A stretch of 58,000 nt of DNA from Cryptomeria japonica (lineage: Eukaryota > Streptophyta > Pinopsida > Cupressales > Cupressaceae), in assembly GCF_030272615.1 (NCBI RefSeq), contig NC_081406.1:267337692-267395691 (forward strand). Direction: 5' to 3'. The translations under genes and the position numbers were made by a program. Below, piece after piece: positions 35,831 to 46,242 of this stretch. Numbering within the stretch: the first letter of the stretch is position 1; the number at the start of each line of letters is the position of its first letter. Below the pieces are notes generated by a model. That model did not search any database, was not told the DNA's origin, and worked only from the letters and a program-made list of their open reading frames with translations.

Positions 35831-36837
35831 GCCAGCCTTAGGATTGTGCTTGAATGTGTTTTTATTGTAAAATCAAACAAACATTATGTTTGCCATGTTT
35901 TCTGAATGTGTGCACAAACAAACAAGAACATTTCATAATCAACACCACACTTGAAATTGAAACACTTTACAAAAAACCTTGGTCTAAGCTTTGAAGTATC
36001 CATCTACATTGTAAAACAACATTGTCCTTGAAACGTTGAACTTGTGTTCTCAAAACAATCATTTCAAATCTCTTGAGACATCTCTTTTGAAATTCTGTTC
36101 TTTTAGGTCCTCACATAGTCACATCATTCTAGTTTCCCATACCATTTTAGATCCTTTTATAGTCTTCACCTAGTTGCACCTTTCATCCTTGCATATCTTA
36201 TTTAGTCATACCTAGTCTTTGCATATCCCCCTAGATCAAACCCATGCATAATCCCCCTAGATCATACCCATAATCTTTGCATAGCCTTCCATCATTCCTT
36301 TAGGACACAACCTTAAACCTTGCACAAGTTCCTTAGGTCATTTCATCATTCGTCCAAGCATTTCATTATTATTTGCATACCAAAATCCAAAAAAATCAAA
36401 AATCCAAAAACCAAAAAAACCAAAAACACATTGCTTACACTTAGGATTCTCAGGTCTGACATCAACTTTTGATCATCAATCCCCCTTATCACTTGAGGTG
36501 CATCTTCCTTGAGTTAGGGAATCTATCAATGTCCTTGAGTTGGTATTCCGCTTGGAGTTCATCATCTCCTATTATAGCATGCCCTCTCTTTGATAACTTA
36601 TCCTTGTGTCTATCCATCATAGCACAAGTCAAACCCCACATTGGAAATATTTTGCATCAACTCTTTAGCACATTCCCTTCTCAATCATGTCACATAGATT
36701 GCATTTTTGCATTGATCCTTACCACATCCTAATCTCACTTATATCATATAGTTCCCCCTTTGCACTTTAGTGCTTTCATCATACCTAGAGTCTCATACAT
36801 TGTCCTAGGTCAAATATTAGAACTATCGTAAATCTCC

Positions 36838-38322
36838 ATGGCTACCTTGGCCCAACAAATTCAAGAGCTCAAGATAGAAATATCTGACATTCAAGTTCAA
36901 TAAAATGAATCAATGACCCCTTTTGAGAAACAAATTCATTATATCAACAGTGACAAACTTCAAGGAATGCTAAAACGACTATATAAGGTGGAACAACAAA
37001 TAATTGAAAATCAAAAGCCAAATCTCAAGAAAGATCACATGAATTATTCACTAAGACAATAAGACATTTGTTCTAAGTATCCCCTAGATAGACATTTTAC
37101 ACCATTGTGGAAATCTATTGAGTCGGCTTTGAAAGAGCTTCTTGAGCACAATCTTATCATATTGCCTAACAAGACTACATGGGGATGTGAATTTTTGAGC
37201 AATTATTGTGAATATCATAGACATAACAAACATAAGACTTCAAATTGCATGGAACTAAAACATAAGATTCAAGACCTCCTTGATAATGGTATCATTGAAA
37301 TTGAAGATCCTAATGACTCATCTATAGAGAAACAAGGCAATACTCCTAAGAATGATCATACTCCTAAGAATGATCATACTCCTAAGAATGATCAAAACAA
37401 TACACCTATGTATAGCAAGGCTCCATATGTGACCTCCATCTCTTCCATGATGCCTTCATCTCCTAAAACTTCTCAACAACAATCCATACCATCTCCTTCA
37501 AACAATGAACCTAATGGCGAAACTTCCCATATTGACCCTCAAGGGCTATCAATAGTACAAATCCAAGCTAATCTATTTTTTTATACAAATCCTTTATACG
37601 ATTCAGATATCTTAGATCCTATACCATCATGCACTCCGATTCCAATCATACCCACTCTAGAAGGCCCCATCCAAAATGCTTCACCATCATGCAAAAACAT
37701 GAACACCTTCCAAGGATCCCCCATGCATATCGCAAACACTACCCCTTCCTTAGAAGTGGCTCCATGTCAAGAGGATAATCTGAAAAATGAAGAAATGCGT
37801 TCTATCATAAATCAAGATCAAGACACCAAAACTCTCCAATCCCATCCAATGGTTGAAAAAGATCCTACCTCCCTAGAATCCCATGATGATCCCCTTGTAC
37901 CTTTCTATTTCTTCCAAGATGATCACCTTCCATCTCAAGAGACAAGCATCCTTCCAAATCCTATTCCTAATCCACTTCCTAAGCAAGATCATGATGCCTC
38001 TTCCACCTTTTCAAATGGTCCTACTCAAAATGAAGTGTCAAACACCCTTCCTACTCTATCCAATGGTCCTCTTCCATGTCAAGATCAAAGTATCCCTTTA
38101 TTCCCCTGTCATAATTCTCCATGTTTTCCTCAAGAGTCCATCATGCCCATAAAGCCCTCTCATGATCCTATCATTCCTTGCAAGCCACCTCCACCTCAAA
38201 ATGGACTTTCCTCTAGCATCAAAAGTAAGAAGAAACCTTTTATTAAAAATATCTTCCAAAGCATGCATTATCAAAGAAAAGGGTTAGACATTCATGAACA
38301 TGGTATATTAAAAACCCCTTGA
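36838..38322 (+). pseudogene. gag: Tat-type gag remnant
   Basis: It starts MATLAQQIQEL at 36838, with early stops near 36901 and 37060. After HFTPLWKSIESALKELLEHN comes an open stretch of 405 codons (37105-38322). This holds a variant zinc knuckle CEYHRHNKHKTSNC (C35, H38, H43, C48 of that stretch) and then LKHKIQDLLDNG, a signature of Tat/Athila gag C-termini. The rest is Pro/Ser/Asn-rich low complexity. A triplicated TPKNDH unit lies at 37342-37395. Protease and pol do not follow. Confidence 0.75.
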
Positions 38323-38731
38323 TATAAAAGAAAATCTTGATTATACTGGCTACATTGCTCACTCTCAAGATGTTGGTATCGCTCATAAATCCTACATTTC
38401 TCCAGTTAAATCCAAATACACGCCTTCCCCTTCACCCCTTCCATCTATTTTAGGTCCCTATATCCCTCCATCTCTTATGCAGGATCAACAAAGGCACACA
38501 TCTTTGAGCACCTTCCATCCATCCAAAATACCTTCATATCATTCCTATTCATCTACGCATTCTTTTCCTTCTCCAAGTAATTTGAATGCCAAGCATACAA
38601 GTCACGAGTCCAACAATTCACATGCATTTAAGGATCAACATGTCCCATCTAATTGACATGTAAAAACAAATAAAAATGCGATCCAAAAAGAAAAAGAGAT
38701 ATACAAAAGGCCACAAAGGCCCGTTGAGAAA

Positions 38732-39283
38732 ATGAAAGAAATTTCAAAAACCATATGGGTTCCTAAGGTGCTTATAGAAGCAATGCATTCCAAGACACTA
38801 CAAAAGAAAGAAATTTCCAAAAGGCCACAAAGGCCCACAAAGAAAGAAGAAAATTCAAAATGTGTATGGCTTCCCAAGTCTTACATTGAGGAAATGCATT
38901 CTAAAGTATCACAAAAGAATGAAAATTTAAGAACCATGTGGATCCCCAAGTCACTCGTACAGGACTTGCACACTAAAGAAAAATCAAAATTGGCATTCAA
39001 GTTTGCTACCCCAACTTCTCCCACATCCACTATCCTAAAACCTATTTCACCTCCTACATCCATTTTGGCTCCTTGTGTCCTAAAATCCACCTCAACCTTT
39101 CCATCAAAATCACAAACTCCAAAATCCACTATTCCTCCACTAGCCCACCACCCCTCAAGGTGCGTGCCAATGTTGATCTTGCTAGCATTTCCATCTAGCC
39201 ATGCACAATTCTTCCAACATCACATCCATTATCCAACACCTATTTTATATCCTTCCATCCCTCTTATCCAATCCTTTGCATAA
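38732..39283 (+). pseudogene. Gag-derived region with three WxPK repeats
   Basis: An open frame of 183 codons contains three repeats of about 25 residues: IWVPKVLIEAMHSK, VWLPKSYIEEMHSK and MWIPKSLVQDLHTK. Lys-rich linkers separate them and a Pro/Ser/Thr-rich tail follows. It lies downstream of the gag stretch and is probably part of the same former gene. Function unknown. Confidence 0.45.
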
Positions 39284-39478
39284 ATCCGTATAACCTTTCC
39301 ATCTTATCATCCATCTCATCTCCCTTTACCATCATCCTGTCAACATCTTTGAGCATACCTTCAATAGCCATGGATCGTTATAGAACATCTTTTAAGGGTA
39401 CTATCCAAAGAACAACTTGATTCCTGAGTCATATCTCCTATCATGTATCCATTATCTTTCAAAAGTTCAAAAAAGTCA

Positions 39479-39670
39479 ACAAAAAAAAAAAAAAAAACCA
39501 AAGAAGAAGAAGAAGAAGAAGAAGAAAAAAGAAAAGCAAAAAAAGTGAAAAATCAGAAAAAGTAAAGAGAAAAAAAATTCATCCACTGGTGAAAACCTGG
39601 CAAACAGGCACCTTGGGTAAGTACCATGATGAAAACCTAGCAAACAGGCATCATGCGTAATCCATTATCT
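39479..39670 (+). repeat. A-run, GAA microsatellite and a 49-bp duplication
   Basis: An A-run (about 39480-39497) and seven GAA units are followed by two copies of GAAAACCT(G/A)GCAAACAGGCA at 39592 and 39631. Confidence 0.8.
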
Positions 39671-40216
39671 TCTTGCACTATTCACTGGGGGCAAGTTACA
39701 TCTGTGTGCATCCATCTATTATCCTCCATCCTCCATTATCCCTTATTCACTCTATATCCATCCATATCCCTTTTTCCACCTTCGATCTTGACAAGGTTAA
39801 GGATCTTTACAGGCTTTTGTGTGTCCTATCTATTGGACTCGATCCACACTCTTAAGCTCCTAGCCGTTATTTTGTCCATTGATTGCTTCCATCCATCATC
39901 ACCCCCTTTTGATCTTGCGTATCCTATCTACCTCCTAGCCAAATCAATCCCTTGATCTTGATCCGAACTAAGGGCATAAAATGTAACAAACCTCTTGACA
40001 TGGTCATTTCTTTGGACCATATGACATTAGTTACACCATACCCTTGCTTTATATTGCTATATCTGGTCCTTGAGCTTGGATTAACATGCTACCCTATTCT
40101 GAGATAGTCCTTGACAATCACATAAGCTTTCTCCATCATTCGCTTATCCATTCATGTCCTATGCATTCATTCATCCACTCAAAATCCCTTTTACCTTGTT
40201 AGACACAAGGGGCAAA

Positions 40217-40424
40217 CATGAAAAAATCATAAAAATCATAAAATGTCCTGAAAAAATCTTAAAAATCATAAAATGTCTTGAAAAAATCTTAAAAATCATA
40301 AAATGTCTTGAAAAAATCTTAAAAATCATAAAATGTCTTGAAAAATCTTAAAAATCATAAAATGACCTGAAAAAATCTTAAAAATCATAAAATCTCCTGA
40401 AAAACCCCTAAAAATTAAAACATT
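40217..40424 (+). repeat. 30-bp tandem repeat, about 6.5 copies
   Basis: Unit CTTGAAAAAATCTTAAAAAT followed by CATAAAATGT. The 30-bp period keeps frame, so it translates to a KIIKCLEKIL repeat; a coding role is doubtful. Confidence 0.85.
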
Positions 40425-40736
40425 CATAAAACCCTAAAAATCATAAAACTCCCAAAACATGCAATAAACATTGCGATGACACAAACACTTCGAACAAACA
40501 TGCAGCTTTGAAACTTCAACGGACTCATGACAGGACGAGACTTAAATTGAGCAAACATGACAACATCCGATCAACTTATACACCCGAACTCGTCAACTAT
40601 GAACAAAAAAATCATTCGACATGAAGCATATTGTTTGCTTATTTTCTCTTGGTTGTTTCTGATTTTTCCTTTTTGGTGACATCTCTTTTAGCTTTTCCAG
40701 GATGTCTTTGACTAGAAAGGCGAGGATGGGGCATGT

Positions 40737-41213
40737 TCACTTGTTTGCTGCTTGTAGGATGTTCCTTAGGAATATGACGACACGTCTTAGGACATGATCG
40801 CTTAAGATCATCGAGGACATATTGGTTTGATACACACTAAGGCATTCCTTTACTATTTGATATGTTTTCTTTCTTGCAATTGGTGTGACTGATTCATTTG
40901 GATCTAATTGATATCCAAATGATTTTTTTTTCCTTTTTCTATAATAAGCTCGATGATGATACAAGCACTTAAAAAGCACAAGAATTCTCATCACTTTCAT
41001 ATCCTCTTTCTCATCATTCTTCATAATCATCACTTTTCTCTTCTCATCCTCCTCATCTATCTTTTTCATCATTTCTTTCATCATCTTCTTCCTTCTTCTT
41101 ATTGCAACAAGATCAATTAAACACTTTATCCAACTGATGCATGTCTTTGAATCTTTAATCTCTTTATCAACCACCTTGCTTCTTGCAATCTCAATGCCCC
41201 TGGAGTCAATCAA
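40737..41213 (-). CDS. Antisense open frame of 158 codons, unknown
   Basis: It runs opposite to the host element, between the gag/repeat region and the 3' LTR. This is where some Tat-lineage elements are known to carry an antisense ORF. The central part is strongly Lys/Met/Glu-rich (IRRRKKMMKEMMKKIDEEDE), helped by a pyrimidine-rich plus strand. The C-terminal half (YQLDPNESVTPIARKKTYQI onward) has normal composition. No domain is recognised. It could be a chance frame. Confidence 0.3.
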   Translation of the reverse strand: MIDSRGIEIARSKVVDKEIKDSKTCISWIKCLIDLVAIRRRKKMMKEMMKKIDEEDEKRKVMIMKNDEKEDMKVMRILVLFKCLYHHRAYYRKRKKKSFGYQLDPNESVTPIARKKTYQIVKECLSVYQTNMSSMILSDHVLRRVVIFLRNILQAANK

Positions 41214-41542
41214 TTAATCAATCATTGGATCACCTTATCTTGCGCTAGCATCAATCCCTATCAGCTTATCAACCTGGCTATACTGTTCATTTCCATCAAT
41301 TGTTCAGTTATGCCTCATCAACTGTGCATTTCCATCAAATGTACATCTCAATCTAATTACTTGTGCAATATCAATCATCCAATCTTTCTCTCCCATGATC
41401 TATTGAGAGACCAATCTCCATCAATCTATTCGATCAATCTCTCGAGGGGGCATAACCAATCAATCATCACCCTTACCAAGACACCTCTGGTGCATATATC
41501 CATTGATCATTTTCTTTGAAACAACGCGACAGGCTGCATTGT

Positions 41543-41559
41543 CTCAAAGAGGGGCAAAA
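41543..41559 (+). other. Polypurine tract of the Tat-like element
   Basis: CTCAAAGAGGGGCAAAA ends exactly at the 3' LTR start. Confidence 0.8.
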
Positions 41560-42269
41560 TGTAGACACATAAAAATTTCGATTAATTTGTCCTCATTTAA
41601 TTTCAAATTTCTTCAAACATTGGGCAAGTCCTTATTATTACATTATTATTTCTCCTTAATTCATTATTCATAATTTCCATCTTTTATTATATTATTATTA
41701 ATATCTCATCATTTATCCATTAAATTTATTAAATAAAATATTTATCATATTCATTTATACGCCGTCATGCATTCACCTTGATATACATTTCTCTATTTAT
41801 TTAATAAAACCCCTTTAATATCCTCTCCTAACACTTACCATTTCCCATTTACCACTCATCTTCCCTATACCACTCATCTTGCATTATCCCACATTCATCC
41901 CACAACATGAACTTGCCCAAAGAAATTCTATTTAAACAAGCCCCCCTCTCTTATTTGGGCATCTCATCTTTATGCGTCAAACTTATGTTAGTTTGTATTC
42001 TTCAGCATCTTGGCATTTCATTTTCTTTCGCTTCCTTTGCATCAATCATCTTGAATCTCCAAAAAACCATAGCTTCTTATGTGTGCTTCTTGAGAGCAAT
42101 ATTATCTACATAAGATCTTGGTTTAAGGAGTGCAATGGAGTGGATTATGTAACATGCATGTGTGTTCTTAGTTTAGATTTTAAGTTGCATGTGTGTTTCT
42201 CTTGCAGGTACTTCATTGTTGGATGTTGGAAGATTGAAACTTGTGTTCAATCCATTTCCTCCATCTACA
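41560..42269 (+). repeat. 3' LTR of the Tat-like element (710 bp)
   Basis: Copy of 34210-34918 with a handful of substitutions and one added base. Confidence 0.95.
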
Positions 42270-42542
42270 ATATCGGTTAGCTAATGCTAACACAAACTCA
42301 AGAGTTTGTGTTGACATGGGGAAATACACAACCAAATGAATGCCACTATCGATGGTTGCCCCCATTTTTTAGTATTGTGGTGGCTCTTTAACTATTTTCA
42401 AGAATTCTTCAAGATCAATGTGTCCTATCTCTATATCTCTTATGTTGTAATTATTGGATGACATAGATGAAGGAGGGAAAATCGGATGTGGGTATTTCTT
42501 CTTGAACTTCATTGTTCTCTTTCTTGGTGATGCCTTCATCAT
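42270..42542 (-). pseudogene. Unfamiliar protein, copy B, N-terminal part
   Basis: The likely start is MMKASPRKRTMKFKKKYPH at 42542 on the minus strand, a basic N-terminus. It continues through DIEIGHIDLEEFLKIVKEPP, a stop at about 42372, and MSTQTLEFVLALANRY. The frame then runs directly into 34209 once the Tat-like element is removed. It lies about 150 bp downstream of the hairpin array on its own strand. Confidence 0.5.
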
Positions 42543-42692
42543 TTGAGTATGATTTCTTTATAATATTTGAAAAGGATCATCACCATATTTAAGCCCATTA
42601 GCCTCCTTATAAGGATTCCAAAAATCCTAGTTGATAGAACAAAAATCTTATTTCTAGCATAAATTGAATTTATATAATTTCCAATTTTGCAA

Positions 42693-42852
42693 GTGTGTAG
42701 ATTCAATCTAAATTGGACTTATAAGTCTAATTTGCACTAAAAACTAGTGAAAAACATAAACAAAGTGCATATCAAGCTTACAAGTCCAATTTGCACTTAG
42801 GGAAGATCACAATCATATAGGTGCATATCAGGCTTATAGGTTCAATTTGTAC
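42693..42852. repeat. Palindromic-unit array, left part (3 units)
   Basis: Three imperfect inverted repeats lie at 42709-42734 (core GGACTTATAAGTCT), 42765-42796 (GTGCATAT...AATTTGCAC) and 42821-42852. They belong with the array at 48235-49131, from which they are separated by the copia insertion. Confidence 0.8.
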
Positions 42853-42876
42853 TTATGCATAAAACACAAAGGAAAT

Positions 42877-43952
42877 TGTTAGGACCCAGAGGCAACTGAG
42901 AGGGGGGGGGGGAGGGGGTGAATCAATTGTCTATTAATTTCAACCCAAATACAACTTAACCAAACTTGATACTTAAAACTGGTAAACCAAACTTAATGCC
43001 GGTAAACAGATTAACAGTTAATAATAGTACCGGTGAAACTTAATGCATGAAATAGAAAGAGAAGCAATATCCACAACACATAACACAAAGATTTGTACAT
43101 GGAAACCCTGTAAGGGGAAAAACCATGGTGGGAAAGTTTACCCACAATCAAGAAATACTACTGTAGATAGTATGTGTATACAAATGGGGTTTGCACATGC
43201 AGAAAGGCCAGCTGCCTAGAGATCACTGCTCAATCACAAAATAGGAGTCACACTAACTACAATTGGATGATTAAATCCAATGATAATGTACTACTCAAAG
43301 TAGCATCTCCAATGCTGGATTCAGTACCGGTTAAGCTCTGATTGTCTTCTTCAAACCTTCATTTAATCTTCAAATGATGTCTGCGTGAGTAGCTCTTCTT
43401 ATATTCACATATATCGAATATCACAACCTTATAGTACCTTATTACATATCACCTCTTCAATCTCACAATTGAGATATTACATATATACCAAAACCCAAGA
43501 CCAAATGTGTAGGTCGGCTTACTAAGAATAATATAATAAAATATATTACAAGTCAAGATGTGATGCATCATGTCGGCTCAACAACAATATTAATTGATTA
43601 AACCATCTCTATAATGCGTCATGTTGATATGGAGTAGATAACACGTGCCGATCCATAACCTAGACCAATTTATCGGTAACAACAAATATGTCAACCCGAT
43701 TAGACCAATAACCAAATCTCCAAAACCAAGTGTCCAAACCATGTCTTTGACATAACCAAGTGATCTCTAGATGATAACAAGTCATCCTCAGTACTGGTGA
43801 ATAATATAACCTGTCGGTGAACCAAATACCGGTGACTGTGCATAAGTCACTGAACTTGTCGGTAAACATAACCAAATATCTCCAGAAGGATAAGTGTTGA
43901 TAAGTGTTGACATCAATGACAAAACCAACGCAACATATCCATAATACCAACA
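42877..43952 (-). repeat. 3' LTR of the minus-strand copia (1076 bp)
   Basis: It runs from TGTTGGTATTATGG at 43952 to ...GGGTCCTAACA at 42877. It includes a long C-run (plus-strand G-run at 42903-42917) near its end. Confidence 0.95.
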
Positions 43953-43964
43953 ATCTCCCCCTTT
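43953..43964 (-). other. Polypurine tract of the copia
   Basis: AAAGGGGGAGAT abuts the LTR. Further GGGGGAG-type boxes lie at 44096-44102, 44157-44166 and 44247-44253. Confidence 0.85.
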
Positions 43965-44349
43965 GGCATTGATGGCAACACAAGATGGAAAAACCATCTA
44001 AGTGCTAAAGCAAAAATGCCAAAAACCAAAAATCAACAATCTCCAAAATAGATCAATACCAGAAATCAAAATACAAATGCAGAGAGTAAGAATCTCTCCC
44101 CCAATGAATAATATCTCCCCAAAGGATAATGTTTTAATGTTTTTCCATAGATATCTCTCCCCCTTTGACATCAAATACCAAAGCAATACAAATACCATAT
44201 ACAACAAGTTCATAGAACCAATTAAAAATACCAACTTATCCAACTACTCCCCCTGAGAAGTAGCTCTCCTCCATCAAAGCCAGAAAAAGGTTTCTCTGTA
44301 AATTCTGTCGGTTTGATGCCAAGCATCAACTGTCTAAGTCTCTACCGGT

Positions 44350-45860
44350 GAGGGTATGACCCCAAGACACTCTCTGAGATATTCAAAAGTTTCCTTAGGC
44401 AAAAGCTTAGTAAAGATGTCTGCAATCTGCTCTTTAGTATTCACATAAACCAATCGTAGTTCTTTTGCTTCAACATTCTCTTTCAGAAAATTGTATTTGA
44501 TAGAAACATGTTTAGTTTTAGAGTGAAATACCGGATTCTTAGATATATCAATTCTGCTAAATTGTCACAATAAATGATTATGGGTTATTTGCATTTTACC
44601 TTTATGTCCTTCAACATTTACTTAATCCATAATACCCGAGTACAATTGGTTGCAGCTGCAACATATTCTGATTCTGCTGTTGATAATGATGTACAACTCT
44701 GTTTCTTGCTCAACCATGAAATCAATCTGCTACCAAGAAATAATGCCCCACCGGTGGTGCTCTTTCTATCATCTACATCTCCTGCCCAATTAGCATCAGT
44801 GTATGCACATAACTCAAAATTTTCATCTTTAGGATACAATAAACCAAGATTTGTTGTGCCTTGTTAATACTGGAAAATCCTTTTTACTGTTGATTCATGA
44901 TTTTCTCTAGGATTACTCTAAAATCTTGAAACAATACACACTGCATTCATTATATCAGGTCTTGTTTGTGTCAAATACAGTAAACCTCCAATCATATATT
45001 TGTATCTTGTTGAATTAATAGGAGTTGAATCATCCTTCAATGATAGTTTATCAGTTGTAGTCATAGGAGTACTTACTGGTTTAGAGTTTTCCATACCAAA
45101 TTTCTTCAGTAATTCCTTCAAATACTTTGATTGACATAAGAATATACCTTTACCAGTCTGTGAAATCTGCAATCCTAAAAATAATTTTATCTCCCCAATC
45201 ATAGACATTTCAAATTCTTCTTGCATCTTGCTAGAAAAGTATTTACACAATTCATCTTCTCCTCCAAAAATGATGCCATCGACAAAAACTTCAATAACCA
45301 AAATGTCTTCATTAGTCACTTTGAAATATAAGTTTTTGTCAGCATTACCTTTAGTGTAACCAAGTTTCATAAGATATTTGTCCAATCTAGCATACCAAGC
45401 TCTAGGAGCTTGCTTCAATTCATATAAAGCTTTCCTTAATCTGCAAACCATATCTTTAACATTTTTCAATGAAAATCCATTAGGCTGTTCAATGTAAACT
45501 TCCTCTTCAAGATCACCATTCAGAAATGTACATTTAACATCCATTTGATATACTTTATAGTTTTTGTGTGCTGCAAATGCAAGAAATAATCTGACTGCCT
45601 CAATTCTAGCTACCGGTGCAAAGGTTTCATTGTAATCAATTCCCTTTCTATGAATATCCCTTACACACTAATCTTACTTTGTTTCTGATTACCTTACCAT
45701 CTTCATTAATTTTATTTCTAAATAACCATTTTAGTTCCAATTACATTTTTATTTTTAGGCCGAGGAACCAATGTCCATGTATTGTTCTTTACAATTTGTT
45801 CCAATTCATCTTCCATAGCCTTAATCCAATGTTTATCTTCACATGCCTCAATGACAGATG
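44350..45860 (-). pseudogene. Copia reverse transcriptase-RNase H, degenerate
   Basis: It begins with HWIKAMEDELEQI near 45835 and continues through NEDGKVIRNK, TFAPVARIEAVRLFLAFAAH and YQMDVKCTFLNG (45548). The active-site box reads FVDGIIFGGED, where the normal motif has two aspartates, so a key residue is changed to glycine. RNase H motifs CAYTDANWAGDVDDRKS and STAESEYVAAATNC follow (44810-44640). Stops and shifts near 45690, 44920 and 44617 break it. Protease and integrase are missing. Confidence 0.9.
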
Positions 45861-45865
45861 CAACT

Positions 45866-45912
45866 TAGAGGGGGGGGGGGTGAATCAGTTGTCTATTAAT
45901 TTAAACCCAAAT
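45866..45912 (-). repeat. LTR-end fragment between gag and RT
   Basis: GAGGGGGGGGGGTGAATCAG followed by TTGTCTATTAATTT and AACCCAAATA matches the terminal part of this element's own LTRs (42900-42950, 46264-46310). It is misplaced inside the coding region. Confidence 0.75.
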
Positions 45913-45927
45913 AGCTTTAGCAGTAGA

Positions 45928-46185
45928 TCAGTCTGATAATCCCATGATTTGCTGATCTGACAAAGCGCTCAAGAGTGCTTCTCTTGCTTTGCAATCATTC
46001 TCTTGATCCTTAGCCAATGTAGGTGGATTAGGTTGACTTGGTGTAGGACCAACATAACTATTATGTGTAACATCCCATATGTCTCTTCCAATGCAATTCA
46101 GATGATTCTCCATTCTAATCTTCCATATACCATAGTTAGTTCCATCAAGTTTCAGATTGTCCTTCCTGAAATAGTTAGTTGCCAT
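45928..46185 (-). pseudogene. gag: Copia gag N-terminus
   Basis: The ATG at 46185, 45 bp after the primer site, opens MATNYFRKDNLKLDGTNYG, then IWKIRMENHLNCIGRDIWDV. This is the classic start of copia gag (LDGTNY..W...M). The frame is cut after about 85 codons by the LTR fragment; the rest of gag, protease and integrase are gone. Confidence 0.85.
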
Positions 46186-46229
46186 AGAATCTCCTGAAGT
46201 TGTTAAACTTCAGCAAAAAGAGGACTTGG

Positions 46230-46241
46230 CTCTGATACCAA
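46230..46241 (-). other. Primer binding site of the copia
   Basis: Minus-strand TGGTATCAGAGC, one base after the LTR; initiator tRNA-Met type. Confidence 0.9.
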
Positions 46242-46242
46242 T

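Larger units (their letters stand above)
34210..42269 (+). mobile_element. Non-autonomous Tat/Ogre-like gypsy element (8060 bp)
   Basis: Two LTRs of 709 and 710 bp (TGTAGACAC...ATCTACA) differ at scattered sites. The primer site TGGCACTCCCAGTGGGAC is close to the tRNA-Arg type known from Ogre/Tat elements. The element has a long structured leader, a decayed gag, repeat-rich sequence, an antisense frame and a polypurine tract. No protease, RT or integrase is present. Flanks ATATT (34205-34209) and ATATC (42270-42274) match 4 of 5. Removing the element restores the copy B reading (ANRY|DPVRRSV), which confirms the borders. Confidence 0.9.

Noticed and set aside
43660-43998. Minus-strand frames, with a near copy at 47929-48222
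   Set aside because: They fall within the U3 part of the two copia LTRs, and their similarity is just LTR identity.
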